Shown here piece after piece: positions 18,268-27,325 of a DNA stretch of 64,000 bases (its first letter is position 1; each line of letters opens with the position of its first letter). Source of the stretch: Armatimonadota bacterium (GTDB lineage: Bacteria; Armatimonadota; Fimbriimonadia; Fimbriimonadales; Fimbriimonadaceae). Position numbers and translations under genes: made by a program. The notes beneath the pieces are model-generated. The model was not told the DNA's origin, did no database searches, and saw only the letters and a list, made by a program, of their open reading frames with translations. The stretch is taken from assembly GCA_027451905.1 (NCBI GenBank), contig DAIDHV010000002.1:310001-374000 (forward strand), in the 5' to 3' direction.

Positions 18268-19262
18268 TAAATGATTCCTTCTTCTTCTTCCTCGTCGTCG
18301 TCAAATTCCGTATGGCGATATCCACCTCGGGATGGCTTCATTTCAATATCGTATTCGGCGAGTTTGTCTCGAACTTCAAACAAAGACTTTTTACCAAAAC
18401 CACGAATTGCAGTAAGGTCGCCTTCCGTGACTCCTGCAAGGAGTTTTAAGGTATTTAGGCCCGCTCTTCTCAAACAGTTGTATGTTCGCTGAGAGAAGTC
18501 AAGGTCTTCAATTTTGAGGTCCGGCAAGCTGCTGAGGTCTTCCGTCTCTTCAAACTCTTCGCTGCCCGGCAGTTCAAACGTACCAGAGCCAAGCTCAAAG
18601 AAAATCCGGAAGTACTTATCTAAAACGTGAGCAGCCTGAGAGATCGCCTCGTTTGGAGAAACGGAACCGTTGGTTGTTATCTCCAATGTGAGCCTTTCGT
18701 AGTCTGTCCTTTGTCCAACACGGGTCTGCTCGACGATGTAATTGGCCTTAAGAATTGGTGTGTATTGCGTTCCGATGGGGATGAGGCCGATAATGTTGCG
18801 GTACCTTTCCTGGCGGTCTGGGTTGACATATCCAGAACCGTAGTTGACTTTCAGCTCTGCTGAAAGAGTAGATTTCGCATCACTAATTGTCGCCAAGTAA
18901 TGTTCTTTATTGACCACTTCCAACCCTTCTGGGCACTCAATATCGGCGCCAGTAACGGTGCCAGGACCTTTGACATGAATCTTGAGAGTCTCTTCGTCTA
19001 GGGTTTCGGTGCCGTAATAGCGCAAGGCGATTCCCGCCAGGTTCAAAATAAACTCGGTGGTATCTTCTTTGCAGCCAGGAATTGGTGCAAATTCATGAAA
19101 GACCTTTTCGATGCGGATAGCGGCGATACCGGGGCCAGCAATGGAGCTAAGGAGAACTCTTCTTAGCGCATTGCCAATGGTTTGCCCGTAACCTCTTTCC
19201 AGAGGTTCCAAGACAAACTTTCCAAAATCGGAATCAATTTCAAGGGTAGTAATTTGTGGCAT
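18267..19262 (-). CDS. rpoA: DNA-directed RNA polymerase subunit alpha
   Basis: 331 residues. Alpha-NTD (dimerisation; EPLERGYGQTIGNALRRVLLSS) to about residue 235, and alpha-CTD (about 248-315) with the helix-hairpin-helix region TAIRGFGKKSLFEVRDKLAEY that binds UP elements and activators. After the CTD there is an unusual acidic tail, FDDDEEEEEGII. It follows rpsK after 40 bases; rpsD, which normally sits between these genes, is missing. Confidence 0.97.
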   Translation of the reverse strand: MPQITTLEIDSDFGKFVLEPLERGYGQTIGNALRRVLLSSIAGPGIAAIRIEKVFHEFAPIPGCKEDTTEFILNLAGIALRYYGTETLDEETLKIHVKGPGTVTGADIECPEGLEVVNKEHYLATISDAKSTLSAELKVNYGSGYVNPDRQERYRNIIGLIPIGTQYTPILKANYIVEQTRVGQRTDYERLTLEITTNGSVSPNEAISQAAHVLDKYFRIFFELGSGTFELPGSEEFEETEDLSSLPDLKIEDLDFSQRTYNCLRRAGLNTLKLLAGVTEGDLTAIRGFGKKSLFEVRDKLAEYDIEMKPSRGGYRHTEFDDDEEEEEGII

Positions 19263-19302
19263 AGATGATTAGGTTGCCCTCTTTTGGAGGGCGGTACAAA
19301 GA

Positions 19303-19695
19303 CTAATTTCGGCGTCGCTTAGGAGGGCGGCAACCATTGTGAGGCAACGGGGTGACATCGCAAATGCTGGTGACTTCGAGCCCGCTTGCAGCAAGAGCAC
19401 GAATTGCGGTTTCTCTTCCTGAGCCTGGCCCCTGAACCATAATGTCTACTTTCCTCATTCCGTGTTCCTGAGCATTGCGGCTTGCCCTTTCGGCAGCAAC
19501 TTGGGCGGCAAAGGGAGTGCCTTTACGAGACCCTTTGAAGTTGACCGAGCCAGCCGATCCCCATGAAATCAAATTTCCGTTGGGATCGGTAATTGAAACA
19601 ATTGTATTGTTGAAAGTTGCCAGAATATGGGCAACTCCAACCGGGATGTTCTTCTTTTCTTTCTGCTTTCCTTTTGTTGTGGTTTTTCGAGCCAT
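19303..19695 (-). CDS. rpsK: 30S ribosomal protein S11
   Basis: 130 residues. [41 protein letters not shown] and the end block [18 protein letters not shown] are diagnostic. Six bases downstream of rpsM. Large open frames on the opposite strand here are shadows. Confidence 0.97.
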   Translation of the reverse strand: MARKTTTKGKQKEKKNIPVGVAHILATFNNTIVSITDPNGNLISWGSAGSVNFKGSRKGTPFAAQVAAERASRNAQEHGMRKVDIMVQGPGSGRETAIRALAASGLEVTSICDVTPLPHNGCRPPKRRRN

Positions 19696-19701
19696 TTGTT
19701 A

Positions 19702-20076
19702 TTACTTGGTTGCCTTCTTCTTTCCTGCGACTGTTTTTGCCTTGCCTTTTCGAGACCTTGCGTTACTGCGCGTGCGCTGGCCACGGGTCGGCAGGCCCCT
19801 GCTGTGGCGCAATCCTCGGTACGACCGAATTTCCATCAAGCGGCGGATGTTGCCGTTGACCTCTCGTTTCAGGTCTCCTTCAATTTGGTACTCCTCTAGA
19901 ACTTCTCGGATTCGAGTGACTTCTGATTCGCTCAGGTCACGCACTTTCGTCCTCGGATCAATTTCACACTTTTCTAAAAGACCTACAACATTGTGCTTGC
20001 CAATGCCGTAAAGGGTGGGCAAAGCGTACTTAACCGCTTTGTCTCGAGGAAGGTCAATACCTGCAATTCTAGCCAT
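19702..20076 (-). CDS. rpsM: 30S ribosomal protein S13
   Basis: 124 residues. MARIAGIDLPRDKAVKYALP, LYGIGKHNVVGLL and SYRGLRHSRGLPTRGQRT are diagnostic of S13, which contacts the 50S head bridge and P-site tRNA. 24 bases downstream of rpmJ. Confidence 0.97.
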   Translation of the reverse strand: MARIAGIDLPRDKAVKYALPTLYGIGKHNVVGLLEKCEIDPRTKVRDLSESEVTRIREVLEEYQIEGDLKREVNGNIRRLMEIRSYRGLRHSRGLPTRGQRTRSNARSRKGKAKTVAGKKKATK

Positions 20077-20100
20077 GAGTTCGTTTTCTTAAATTAAGGA

Positions 20101-20214
20101 TCAGCCCTGACGCTGCTTGTGTTTTGGAACGATGCAAATGACGCGGACAACCCCATTGCGTTTGATAATCTTGCACTTATCGCAAATCTTTTTAACACTA
20201 GCGCGAACTTTCAC
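20101..20214 (-). CDS. rpmJ: 50S ribosomal protein L36 (zinc-binding form)
   Basis: 37 residues starting with GTG at 20214, preceded by a good Shine-Dalgarno (TAGGAGT, 6 nt away). The translation [20 protein letters not shown] continues to [13 protein letters not shown]. Zinc ligands are CDKC, then C and H near the end, so this is the C+ form. It is the first gene after a TATAAT-type promoter, and starts the rpsM-rpsK-rpoA-rplQ group. Confidence 0.95.
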   Translation of the reverse strand: MKVRASVKKICDKCKIIKRNGVVRVICIVPKHKQRQG

Positions 20215-20292
20215 GGATAACTCCTACCGCGTCTCAACTTAGCCTTTGGCGTACGGACACCGAAAAACCATACAGCGGGGACGCGACTAGAA

Positions 20293-20298
20293 ATTATA
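20293..20298 (-). promoter_or_regulatory. Candidate -10 element for the rpmJ-rpsM-rpsK-rpoA group
   Basis: A perfect TATAAT on the minus strand, about 79 bases before the rpmJ GTG, in the only long gap (192 bases) of this part of the cluster. No good -35 is seen at 17 bp (TAGAAA). It suggests that the alpha-operon genes can be transcribed separately from secY-adk-map-infA. Confidence 0.45.
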
Positions 20299-20406
20299 CC
20301 CTTAGTTTTGCAAGTTTTCTACCCTTGCGACTCTTTTTTGAGGAACAATCCGTCTTAAACTTTTTGGGACACAAAACCGACTGTGTTTGGGCTGCCTGAA
20401 TGGCGA

Positions 20407-20670
20407 CTACCGATAGCGGTAGACGATTCTACCCTTGGTTAGATCGTACGGAGACATTTCAAGCTTCACTTTGTCTCCTGGCATTAACCGAATGTAGTGT
20501 TGCCTCATTTTGCCGCTCACATGGGCTAAGATTTCAGCGCCTTCTCCCTCCAAGAGCTTAACTCGGAATTTTGCACTTGGCAGATTCTCTAAGACGATCG
20601 CGTCGACTTCAATGCCTTGCTCTTTATTAGGGTCAGATTTCTTTCTGTGAACGAACTGCTTTCGCGCCAT
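20407..20670 (-). CDS. infA: Translation initiation factor IF-1
   Basis: 87 residues, S1/OB fold. [40 protein letters not shown] and the ending [15 protein letters not shown] are typical. There is a short extra N-terminal stretch ([15 protein letters not shown]), about 12-15 residues longer than the usual 72-residue protein. 66 bases downstream of map. Confidence 0.96.
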   Translation of the reverse strand: MARKQFVHRKKSDPNKEQGIEVDAIVLENLPSAKFRVKLLEGEGAEILAHVSGKMRQHYIRLMPGDKVKLEMSPYDLTKGRIVYRYR

Positions 20671-20736
20671 GCAAGGCGTAGTGTACCGACACTGGCCCGT
20701 AAAATCAAGAAAAATGTTTTGATGGAACCTAAATCT

Positions 20737-21498
20737 TTAGGAGTCAAGCTCGGTTGTTAAAATTCTTGGACCCGATTTAGTAATTGCAATTGTATGTTCA
20801 AAATGAGCAGAAAGACTCTGGTCTGCAGATTTCACCGTCCATCCGTCTTTCAATATTTTGACTTTCCAAGTGCCCGCGTTCACCATGGGTTCAATGCAGA
20901 TTGTCATCCCCTCTCTTAAAACCGCGCCTTTTCCGGCAATTCCAAAGTTGGGAATGGAATGGGGCTCTTCATGGAGGCTTTGCCCAATTCCGTGGCCAAC
21001 CAAATCTCGCACAACGCCGTACCCGTTTGACTCTACATACTTTTGAACCGTTGCCCCAATGTCCCCAATTCTTGCTCCTGGTCTGGCCTTGGCAATGCCT
21101 TGGAACAGAGACTCTCTGGTGACGTTGAGCAGCCGCTGAGCCTCATTTGAAATGACTCCTACCGGAAACGTCCATGCACTATCACTATGCCATCCATTGA
21201 GGTTTACGCCCAGATCCAAAGAAACAATATCCCCTTCCTGAAGAGGTTCGTTGGTGGGAATACCGTGAACAACCGTGTCATTGACGCTAATGCAAGCACT
21301 GGCAGGGAAGCCTCGGTAGTTGAGAAACGAAGGCGTGCCGCCGGCTTCTTTAATCAAGGTTTCTGCCAGATGATCTAAGTCTTTTGGGCTCGTTTTCCCG
21401 GGGACAATGGACTCGCCGAGCACCCGTAAAACTTTTGCCAAAACTCGGCCAGAAGCTCGCATTTTTTCGATTTCTGCCTCGGTTTTGATGAGTCCCAT
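20737..21498 (-). CDS. map: Methionine aminopeptidase, type I
   Basis: 253 residues. Removes the initiator methionine from nascent proteins. Metal ligands are visible as Asp (SLDLGVNLNGWHSD, two Asp), His (LVGHGIGQSLHEEP), Glu (ICIEPMVN) and Glu (AHFEHTIAIT). Substrate-site segment GFPASACISVNDTVVHGIP fits type Ia. Between adk and infA, the classical location. Confidence 0.96.
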   Translation of the reverse strand: MGLIKTEAEIEKMRASGRVLAKVLRVLGESIVPGKTSPKDLDHLAETLIKEAGGTPSFLNYRGFPASACISVNDTVVHGIPTNEPLQEGDIVSLDLGVNLNGWHSDSAWTFPVGVISNEAQRLLNVTRESLFQGIAKARPGARIGDIGATVQKYVESNGYGVVRDLVGHGIGQSLHEEPHSIPNFGIAGKGAVLREGMTICIEPMVNAGTWKVKILKDGWTVKSADQSLSAHFEHTIAITKSGPRILTTELDS

Positions 21499-21552
21499 AA
21501 CTAGAAAATAAGACTACCAGAGGTTGATGTAGCCTGCAAAAAGATTCCATGG

Positions 21553-22224
21553 CTAATTGTGGCTGGCCAATGAATCGATGATCCGATGATAGAGCTCTTC
21601 TGGATCTTCTCCTGCTTCAAGGGTCACTAAAAGGTTCCTTTGTTGGTAAAAAAGGCGGAGTGGCTCAATGGTCTTATGAAAGACATTCAGCCTTTCTCGA
21701 ATCGCTTCGGGCTTGTCATCAGAGCGCACAAACAGGGGGCTGTTGCACCGATCGCATAGGCCCTCTCTCTTGGGTGGTTTTGTGACTGAATGGTAGATTT
21801 CACCGCACTTTGTGCATCCAAGTCTGCCTGAAAGCCGACTCATGAGCACCTTATCATCAAGAGTGAGTTCGATCACTTTTGTAAGGGGCGTTTCCATTTC
21901 TAAAAGCAATTCATCAAGAGCATCGGCTTGACGGACGGTGCGGGGAAACCCATCAAGGATAAATCCATGCCTTCTCACTTCATCAGACCGAAGACGCTTA
22001 AACATCATTTCGATCGTGACTCCATTTGGCACTAGCTGTCCGTGCTGAATGTAGCTTTGGGCAAGCCGACCGAGATCAGTTTGAGCTTCAATTTCCCCTC
22101 TAAAAATAACGCCGGAAGAAATTGGCAATAGCCCAAGTCTTGATTCTAAAAGGTTAGATTGAGTGCCTTTGCCAACCCCGGGTGCCCCCATTAAGATCAG
22201 CCGAGTGCGCGGGCTGGCGGTCAT
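21553..22224 (-). CDS. adk: Adenylate kinase
   Basis: 223 residues. AMP + ATP to 2 ADP. P-loop LMGAPGVGKGTQSNLL, ISSGVIFRGE AMP site, and FILDGFPRTVRQADAL. The long LID carries four cysteines (CTKC and CDRC), so it is the zinc-binding long form. Seven bases downstream of secY. Confidence 0.96.
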   Translation of the reverse strand: MTASPRTRLILMGAPGVGKGTQSNLLESRLGLLPISSGVIFRGEIEAQTDLGRLAQSYIQHGQLVPNGVTIEMMFKRLRSDEVRRHGFILDGFPRTVRQADALDELLLEMETPLTKVIELTLDDKVLMSRLSGRLGCTKCGEIYHSVTKPPKREGLCDRCNSPLFVRSDDKPEAIRERLNVFHKTIEPLRLFYQQRNLLVTLEAGEDPEELYHRIIDSLASHN

Positions 22225-22231
22225 GCTTGAT

Positions 22232-23608
22232 TTAGTTTCCGTACTTCTTCATGAGGACGTTGGCTTCAATCTGCTTCATTGTGTCTAGGGCAACTTGCAC
22301 CAGAATGAGCATTGTGGTGCCACCAATAATGGAACGTCCACCAACTTGCTGGAAAGTTAAGCCAACCATTCTTGGCGCCAAAAACTGGATAAGGGTGATT
22401 GCAGAAAGGAAGGCAGCGCCCACCACTGTAATCCTAGAAATAACTCCGTTGAGGAAGTCGCCTGTTTGCTTACCAGGCCGAATACCAGGAATGAAAGATC
22501 CGTTGCGCTTCAAGTTGTCGGCGATATCATCTACGTTGTACTGGATAGCCGTGTAGAAGTAGGTGAAGAAGAAAATAACAACGATAAAGATTGTTGAGCC
22601 AATAAGAATATCGGTAATCGTAGCCGTTGGCGCACCAGGGTTAAGAATGGTGGCCAAGTTATTCATTTGGTTCTGCAGCCAACTGCCTTTGGGAAGAAGC
22701 GGGCTTAGCTGCAGCGGCATGAAGATCAAGGTAATCGCAAAGATGATCGGAATGACGCCGGTCATGTTCACGCTGAGGGGCAAATAGCTTGTTTGGCCGC
22801 CCACTTGCCTCGTCCCTTGGACTCTTCTCATATGCTGAATAGGAATTCGACGCTGAGCTACGGAGACGTACACAATGACCCAAGTGGTGACAAGGAACAT
22901 TAGGATGTAGCCTATGATGGAAAACCAAGAAATGATGTGCTGTTCCAGCCCTTGGAACATTGTTCGAGTGACGTAGGGCATGGAAATGATGATTCCTGCA
23001 AAGATCATCAAAGAGACACCATTGCCAATACCGTGCTCGTTAATTTGCTCTCCTAACCAAAGAACAAAGGTGGCGCCAGCTGTCCAGAACAAGATGATGA
23101 GGGCAACCACATAGGGGGTAAATGCGGTGCCAAGTCCGCCTCTAATAATCGTAATGAACCCAAAGGATTGAGCAACGCAAAGCAGGAGGGTAGCAAACCG
23201 AACTCGTTTGTTCATGGCTTGCCGAGCGTATTCTCCGCCTTCTTTCATTTCTTCCTTCCAACTCGGGATGGCTTGCTGCAGCACCTGGAAGACAATGGTT
23301 GCCGTGATGTAGGGGTTTAAACCTAAGGCAAAAATAGAAAGCTTTCTAAGGGCACCTCCACCAAATGTATTCAAAAGGATGAAGAGGGCATTGTTTTGGA
23401 GAGTTTGGGTGATTTCCCTTGCCGAGTGCCCAGGAATAGGAACTGAGATGTTAATTCCAAGCGCGTAAATCGAAAAGATGATCAAGTTCGCCATGATCCG
23501 GCGGCGAATATCTGGATCTGCCCAAGCCAGTTTGATGGTTTCAAACAGGGGCAAGGAAACAGCTTTATCGCTTCTGCCAGAGAAGTCTCCGCCGGAAAAT
23601 AGGCTCAT
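22232..23608 (-). CDS. secY: Preprotein translocase subunit SecY
   Basis: 458 residues, ten membrane segments. [10 protein letters not shown]-like plug region ([16 protein letters not shown]), the C5 cytosolic loop ([14 protein letters not shown]) and the [11 protein letters not shown] block are typical. Forms the channel that FtsY, encoded in this window, delivers ribosomes to. Start overlaps rplO by four bases (ATGA). Confidence 0.97.
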   Translation of the reverse strand: MSLFSGGDFSGRSDKAVSLPLFETIKLAWADPDIRRRIMANLIIFSIYALGINISVPIPGHSAREITQTLQNNALFILLNTFGGGALRKLSIFALGLNPYITATIVFQVLQQAIPSWKEEMKEGGEYARQAMNKRVRFATLLLCVAQSFGFITIIRGGLGTAFTPYVVALIILFWTAGATFVLWLGEQINEHGIGNGVSLMIFAGIIISMPYVTRTMFQGLEQHIISWFSIIGYILMFLVTTWVIVYVSVAQRRIPIQHMRRVQGTRQVGGQTSYLPLSVNMTGVIPIIFAITLIFMPLQLSPLLPKGSWLQNQMNNLATILNPGAPTATITDILIGSTIFIVVIFFFTYFYTAIQYNVDDIADNLKRNGSFIPGIRPGKQTGDFLNGVISRITVVGAAFLSAITLIQFLAPRMVGLTFQQVGGRSIIGGTTMLILVQVALDTMKQIEANVLMKKYGN

Positions 23609-24045
23609 AGAGTGATTGCTTGACCGCCTGCTTTTTCGATTGCTGCCTGAGCGTTCTTGCTAAATTTGTGAGCATGAACCGTGAGCTTCTTTTTGATTTC
23701 ACCAAAGCCAAGCACCTTGACTCCGTCGGGGCTTTGGGAGATGACTCCGCTCTTATAAAGCGCTTCTGGGGTCACTTCCGCACCGGCATCAAACAACCGC
23801 TCGAGGTCATCCAGATTCACAATCGCAAAAACCTTATGGTTGATGTTTCGGAAACCCTTTTTGACTGGAAGTCGGCGGAAAATGGGGCTTTGTCCGCCCT
23901 CAAAATTAGGGTGGATTTGACGCCTGGCTTTTTGACCTTTGGTACCACGGGTTGCGGTTTTACCCATTCCCGATCCAATGCCTCTGCCGATTCTCCTTTT
24001 GGGGCGTGTACTTCCTTCGCTGGGGCTAAATTTGTTGAGACTCAT
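23605..24045 (-). CDS. rplO: 50S ribosomal protein L15
   Basis: 146 residues. [20 protein letters not shown] and [19 protein letters not shown] are diagnostic; the end block [18 protein letters not shown] completes it. Overlaps both neighbours by four bases (ATGA), indicating translational coupling with rpmD and secY. Confidence 0.97.
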   Translation of the reverse strand: MSLNKFSPSEGSTRPKRRIGRGIGSGMGKTATRGTKGQKARRQIHPNFEGGQSPIFRRLPVKKGFRNINHKVFAIVNLDDLERLFDAGAEVTPEALYKSGVISQSPDGVKVLGFGEIKKKLTVHAHKFSKNAQAAIEKAGGQAITL

Positions 24046-24344
24046 TCTGCTTCCTTAGTGGCTTGTTTCTTAGCCGTTTTTGGTTTTGGGGCTACTTCTG
24101 CCTTTGGCTTTGTTTCCTTTACGGTCTTTGCTTTGGCTACCGTAGGAGCTACTGCCGCTAGTTCAGGGGCTGGCCCTTCCTTGACTTCAAGCATGTGCTT
24201 AACGCGGTGTACCATCCCACGAATGGAGGGCGTATCATTGTGAACCACGGTTTGGTGCAATTTTCTCAAACCAAGGGCAACAACAATTCTTCGATTGCGA
24301 GCATTGTTTCCAATCGGGCTCTTAACCAGTTTAATATGCAGCAT
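24042..24344 (-). CDS. rpmD: 50S ribosomal protein L30 with long basic C-terminal extension
   Basis: 100 residues, versus about 60 in most bacteria. The core (about 1-57) reads [20 protein letters not shown] then [20 protein letters not shown] and [12 protein letters not shown]. From about residue 58 to the end there is an Ala/Lys/Pro/Thr-rich tail ([15 protein letters not shown]). Overlaps rpsE by 14 bases and rplO by 4. Confidence 0.95.
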   Translation of the reverse strand: MLHIKLVKSPIGNNARNRRIVVALGLRKLHQTVVHNDTPSIRGMVHRVKHMLEVKEGPAPELAAVAPTVAKAKTVKETKPKAEVAPKPKTAKKQATKEAE

Positions 24345-24906
24345 ATTCCTCTTCCTTCCTTGCCTTGGAAAGCCACGGCACTAATTCATTAACGTCTTTT
24401 CCACGTCTTTCTGCGGCTTGTTCTGGCTTGCTAAGTTCTTTAAATGCCTTAAAGGTTGCGTAGGCCATGTTCACTGCATTGCGAGAGCCGATTGACTTGG
24501 CAATCACATCATGGATTCCGCAAGCTTCAAGGCAAGCTCGGACGGCTCCTCCTGCCTTGACTCCGGTTCCAGCTGCAGCGGGGCGCAAGACAACTTGAGC
24601 AGAACCGGCTTCCGCGACCACTTCATGAGGGATCGTGGTGCCAATCATGGCCACTTCAAACATTGCCTTTCTGGCTGCCTCTTCTGCCTTGCGGCTTGCG
24701 TCGGGAACGCCACGAGCTTTTCCTAATCCAACTCCAACCCTGCCTTTATTGTCGCCAACAACTACAAGGACAGACCAAGACATTGTCTTTCCGCCTTTGT
24801 GGGTTTTACTGACCTTGTTGGTTCGGATAATCCGCACATCCATCTGTGGCCCAGTATCGCCCGGCCTTTGCTCTTTCTTTCCTGAAGATCGGTTACGTGA
24901 TCGCAT
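24331..24906 (-). CDS. rpsE: 30S ribosomal protein S5
   Basis: 191 residues. VVVGDNKGRVGVGLGKARGV and GTGVKAGGAVRACLEACGIHDV are diagnostic; the N-terminus (about 30 residues) and the C-terminus (about 25) extend beyond the core. S5 acts in decoding accuracy and mRNA unwinding. Three bases after rplR. Confidence 0.97.
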   Translation of the reverse strand: MRSRNRSSGKKEQRPGDTGPQMDVRIIRTNKVSKTHKGGKTMSWSVLVVVGDNKGRVGVGLGKARGVPDASRKAEEAARKAMFEVAMIGTTIPHEVVAEAGSAQVVLRPAAAGTGVKAGGAVRACLEACGIHDVIAKSIGSRNAVNMAYATFKAFKELSKPEQAAERRGKDVNELVPWLSKARKEEEYAAY

Positions 24907-24909
24907 GGT

Positions 24910-25263
24910 TTAAAACTCCAACCCCTTGGATCGAGCGCCATCTGCTAAAGATGCGATACGACCGTGGTAGCGGTTGCCTCCTCGGTCGAACACGACTTTG
25001 GTGATTTTCTTGGCAAGGGCTCTTTCGGCAATGATTTCGCCAATTTTCTTAGCGCATTCTGCATTGCCTGTCATCTTGGTTTCTTTCTCCAAAGTTCCCG
25101 CCGACACAAGAGTTGTGCCGGTTGTGTCGTCAATTATTTGGGCGTAAATGTGCTTCAAGCTTCGATACACGGCTAGCCTTGGTCTTTCTGGCGTACCCTT
25201 CACCCTCTTGCGAAGGCGATCGTGCCGTATGGCCCTTGATTCTGCTTTGTTTTTAACTGACAT
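24910..25263 (-). CDS. rplR: 50S ribosomal protein L18
   Basis: 117 residues. [32 protein letters not shown] and [20 protein letters not shown] are diagnostic. L18 binds 5S rRNA. Twelve bases after rplF. Confidence 0.97.
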   Translation of the reverse strand: MSVKNKAESRAIRHDRLRKRVKGTPERPRLAVYRSLKHIYAQIIDDTTGTTLVSAGTLEKETKMTGNAECAKKIGEIIAERALAKKITKVVFDRGGNRYHGRIASLADGARSKGLEF

Positions 25264-25275
25264 AAATAATTTCCT

Positions 25276-25842
25276 TTACTTCTTGGCGGCAGCTCGCTTA
25301 CCTGCCTTGAGTTTGACAACTTCACCTTGGTATCGAATACCCTTACCCTTGTATGGGTCTGGGCGTCTTACCTTGCGAATGTCGGCAGCAATCTGGCCCA
25401 CAAGCGCCTTATTGATGCCTGAGACTCGAATTGCCTGAGTTCTGGCCTGTTCGTTGCTGATCACTTCAAACGTGATGCCTTCGATGGGGCTGAATTTGAC
25501 GGGATGAGAATAACCCATGTTCAGGGTCAGACCTCGTCCTTCCATTGCGGCTCGGTACCCAACACCAACGATGTCTAATTGCTTAGAATGGCCAGTGGAG
25601 ACTCCCACTACCATGTTGTTGATGAGGGTTCTTGCTAGGCCATGCTGGCTTCTGGCTTCTCTAAGGTTGTTAGGGCGGGTTACTTGAACCTTGCCTTCCA
25701 CGTTTGTGACGGTTAAAAGCCGAGAAATGGGTTGTTCCAATTCTCCTTTAGGTCCCTTGACGGTAACAAGGGATTCATCGGCTTTAAATTCAACCGTAAC
25801 CCCAGCTGGGATTGTGATGGGTGCGCTTCCGATTCTAGACAT
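25276..25842 (-). CDS. rplF: 50S ribosomal protein L6
   Basis: 188 residues. SRIGSAPITIPAGVTVEF and the second-domain VGVGYRAAMEGRGLTLNMGY, then AADIRKVRRPDPYKGKGIRY, are diagnostic. Start shares one base with the rpsH stop. Confidence 0.97.
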   Translation of the reverse strand: MSRIGSAPITIPAGVTVEFKADESLVTVKGPKGELEQPISRLLTVTNVEGKVQVTRPNNLREARSQHGLARTLINNMVVGVSTGHSKQLDIVGVGYRAAMEGRGLTLNMGYSHPVKFSPIEGITFEVISNEQARTQAIRVSGINKALVGQIAADIRKVRRPDPYKGKGIRYQGEVVKLKAGKRAAAKK

Positions 25843-26237
25843 TAATACACCTCACAGAGGACTTCGCCTCCCATGTTTTTCTTTCTTGCCTCGCGATCCG
25901 TCATCAATCCAGCACTTGTTGAAATGATTTGGGTTGTTAGTCCAGAGCGCTTTGGACGGATTTCAGAGGAGCCTCGATACACACGAAGACCAGGTTTTGA
26001 AACGCGGTTGATCTTGTGAATCAAGGGCCGACGGTGAGAGTCGTATCTCATCGTGATGCGAAGACTGGGGAATTTCGTCTCCGTGGTCACTTCGTAGGTG
26101 TCGACAAACCCTTCTAGGGCCAAAATTTTGACGATTTCTTCTTTAATTTTGCTGTGAGGAACTTCTACTGACACGGCTTTGGCGTGGACGCCATTGCGAA
26201 TGCGGGTAAGAAGATCCGCTATGGGATCACTGTGCAT
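25842..26237 (-). CDS. rpsH: 30S ribosomal protein S8
   Basis: 131 residues. HSDPIADLLTRIRNGVHAKA and the C-terminal ISTSAGLMTDREARKKNMGG with EVLCEVY are diagnostic. S8 is the classical repressor of the spc operon. 14 bases downstream of rpsN. Confidence 0.97.
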   Translation of the reverse strand: MHSDPIADLLTRIRNGVHAKAVSVEVPHSKIKEEIVKILALEGFVDTYEVTTETKFPSLRITMRYDSHRRPLIHKINRVSKPGLRVYRGSSEIRPKRSGLTTQIISTSAGLMTDREARKKNMGGEVLCEVY

Positions 26238-26251
26238 CGTAAATTATCCTT

Positions 26252-26437
26252 TCACCAACTCGACTTGGTGATGCCTGGTAGCTCGCCTCGGTGGGCTTTT
26301 TCTCTCATGCAAACGCGGCACAGACCAAAAAACCGGATATATCCGGAATCTCTGCCGCAAATAGAGCAACGATTGTAGGCGCGAACCTTGAACCTTGGTT
26401 TGCGCTTTTGCTTTTCAATAAGTGACTGTTTTGCCAT
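26252..26437 (-). CDS. rpsN: 30S ribosomal protein S14, zinc-binding (type Z)
   Basis: 61 residues from ATG 26437 ([20 protein letters not shown]), the normal length of the C+ form. Zinc ligands are CSIC and CRVC. The frame stays open for ten further codons upstream, but homologues start at MAK. It is the first gene of the cluster, 77 bases after a sigma70-type promoter. In most genomes rplE precedes it; here there is no ribosomal gene upstream. Confidence 0.96.
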   Translation of the reverse strand: MAKQSLIEKQKRKPRFKVRAYNRCSICGRDSGYIRFFGLCRVCMREKAHRGELPGITKSSW

Positions 26438-26513
26438 TCTTCCCGCCGTTGTCGAGTTGGTTCGCACCTAACGGTACGCTTCACTCGTGGCCTTCTGGGG
26501 AGACCAAAACAGA

Positions 26514-26542
26514 ATAATACCAGACTCGGGGCAAAAGGTCAA
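26514..26542 (-). promoter_or_regulatory. Sigma70-type promoter of the rpsN...secY cluster
   Basis: Minus strand: TTGACC (-35, 26537-26542), 17-bp spacer, TATTAT (-10, 26514-26519). Gives a leader of about 70 nt before the rpsN ATG. It is the only strong promoter seen upstream of the block. Confidence 0.75.
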
Positions 26543-26696
26543 CCCATTTTGGGCTATGGCTGGAATTCTCTTTGGAGCGGTTGGAAATGAGTTGCGCTGG
26601 TTACAAATCTGTTTTTGAGGTTGGTTTCAGCTTGCAGAAGTTGGATATCTCTCTTTTGGGGTCAGTAAATAGTCTGCTGAGGCTGGGGATAGCAAT

Positions 26697-26738
26697 AAAA
26701 GGACAAGCGGGCCAAGAAATGGTCCGCTTGTCCTTTTT
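26697..26738 (-). terminator. Bidirectional terminator after the PilZ gene
   Basis: Long inverted repeat (AAAAGGACAAGCGG / CCGCTTGTCCTTTT) with T runs on both strands. It lies 22 bases after the PilZ stop and isolates it from the ribosomal promoter. Confidence 0.88.
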
Positions 26739-26759
26739 GGAAGTTCTAGGCTGCTGAAT

Positions 26760-27128
26760 TTAAGCCGAGTTTTGTTTGCAAGATCTTTGAAAAGCTTCGT
26801 TAATTAACCGTGCGATCGAAATCTTTTCTTCATGGTTGGCGGGTTCAAATTGAATGCCAATAGAATAGAGGGGATTGGACTGTCCGTTATCGCAGTACCG
26901 AACCTGGCCATTGAGTTCATAAGGAGTTCCTCCTGATTTGCCAATTTGAATTCGAATCTTTTCATCAGCCTCTAGGGCTTCGCGGGACCGGATCGCAATT
27001 CCTCCAAGCCCAAGGTCTACAACGAGGGCACGGACTCCTTGAGGATGGCTAGCCCCGTAGATCATGGCAAAGTCCATGATGTCGTATCGCAAGTGCCTTC
27101 TTGAATCTGTGAATGAATTATTGTCCAT
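26760..27128 (-). CDS. PilZ domain protein (candidate c-di-GMP receptor)
   Basis: 122 residues, single PilZ domain. The N-terminal arginine motif reads SRRHLRYD (R-x3-R) and the second c-di-GMP motif is VVDLGLGGI (D-x-x-x-x-G, with the usual serine replaced). Such proteins bind c-di-GMP and pass the signal to motility or matrix systems. Monocistronic, between two terminators. motAB and a degenerate GGDEF protein elsewhere in the window are possible but unproven partners. Confidence 0.83.
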   Translation of the reverse strand: MDNNSFTDSRRHLRYDIMDFAMIYGASHPQGVRALVVDLGLGGIAIRSREALEADEKIRIQIGKSGGTPYELNGQVRYCDNGQSNPLYSIGIQFEPANHEEKISIARLINEAFQRSCKQNSA

Positions 27129-27271
27129 TTTGCCTTCTGAGCCAAAAAAGAGATGAAGTTGAGTTCTATCCCTTTTCTGTTATCGGCAAAATCAACAATT
27201 TACTCAGGTTCAACTGGTGTCTAGGGCAAGTTATTGCCGCATCTCTAGTATTTTTGAGAGTTTGCTGCCAA

Positions 27272-27309
27272 TAAAAAAAGTAACCCGCCCAAGGTATCTT
27301 GAGCGGGTT
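27272..27309 (-). terminator. Rho-independent terminator after the stalk-domain protein gene
   Basis: Inverted repeat AACCCGC...GCGGGTT with an inner CAAG/CTTG stem, followed on the minus strand by ACTTTTTTTATT. Sixteen bases past the stop. Confidence 0.9.
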
Positions 27310-27325
27310 GCTGACTATTGTTGGA

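Noticed and set aside
19475-20011. 178-codon plus-strand frame across rpsK/rpsM
   Set aside because: Shadow of conserved ribosomal genes in the opposite strand.
23620-24243. 207-codon open frame on the plus strand across rplO/rpmD
   Set aside because: Antisense shadow of highly biased ribosomal genes; no similarity or ribosome site.
26438-26467. Longer N-terminus for S14 (start at 26467)
   Set aside because: Type Z S14 is 61 residues and begins [10 protein letters not shown]-like; the extra ten codons lie in the promoter leader.
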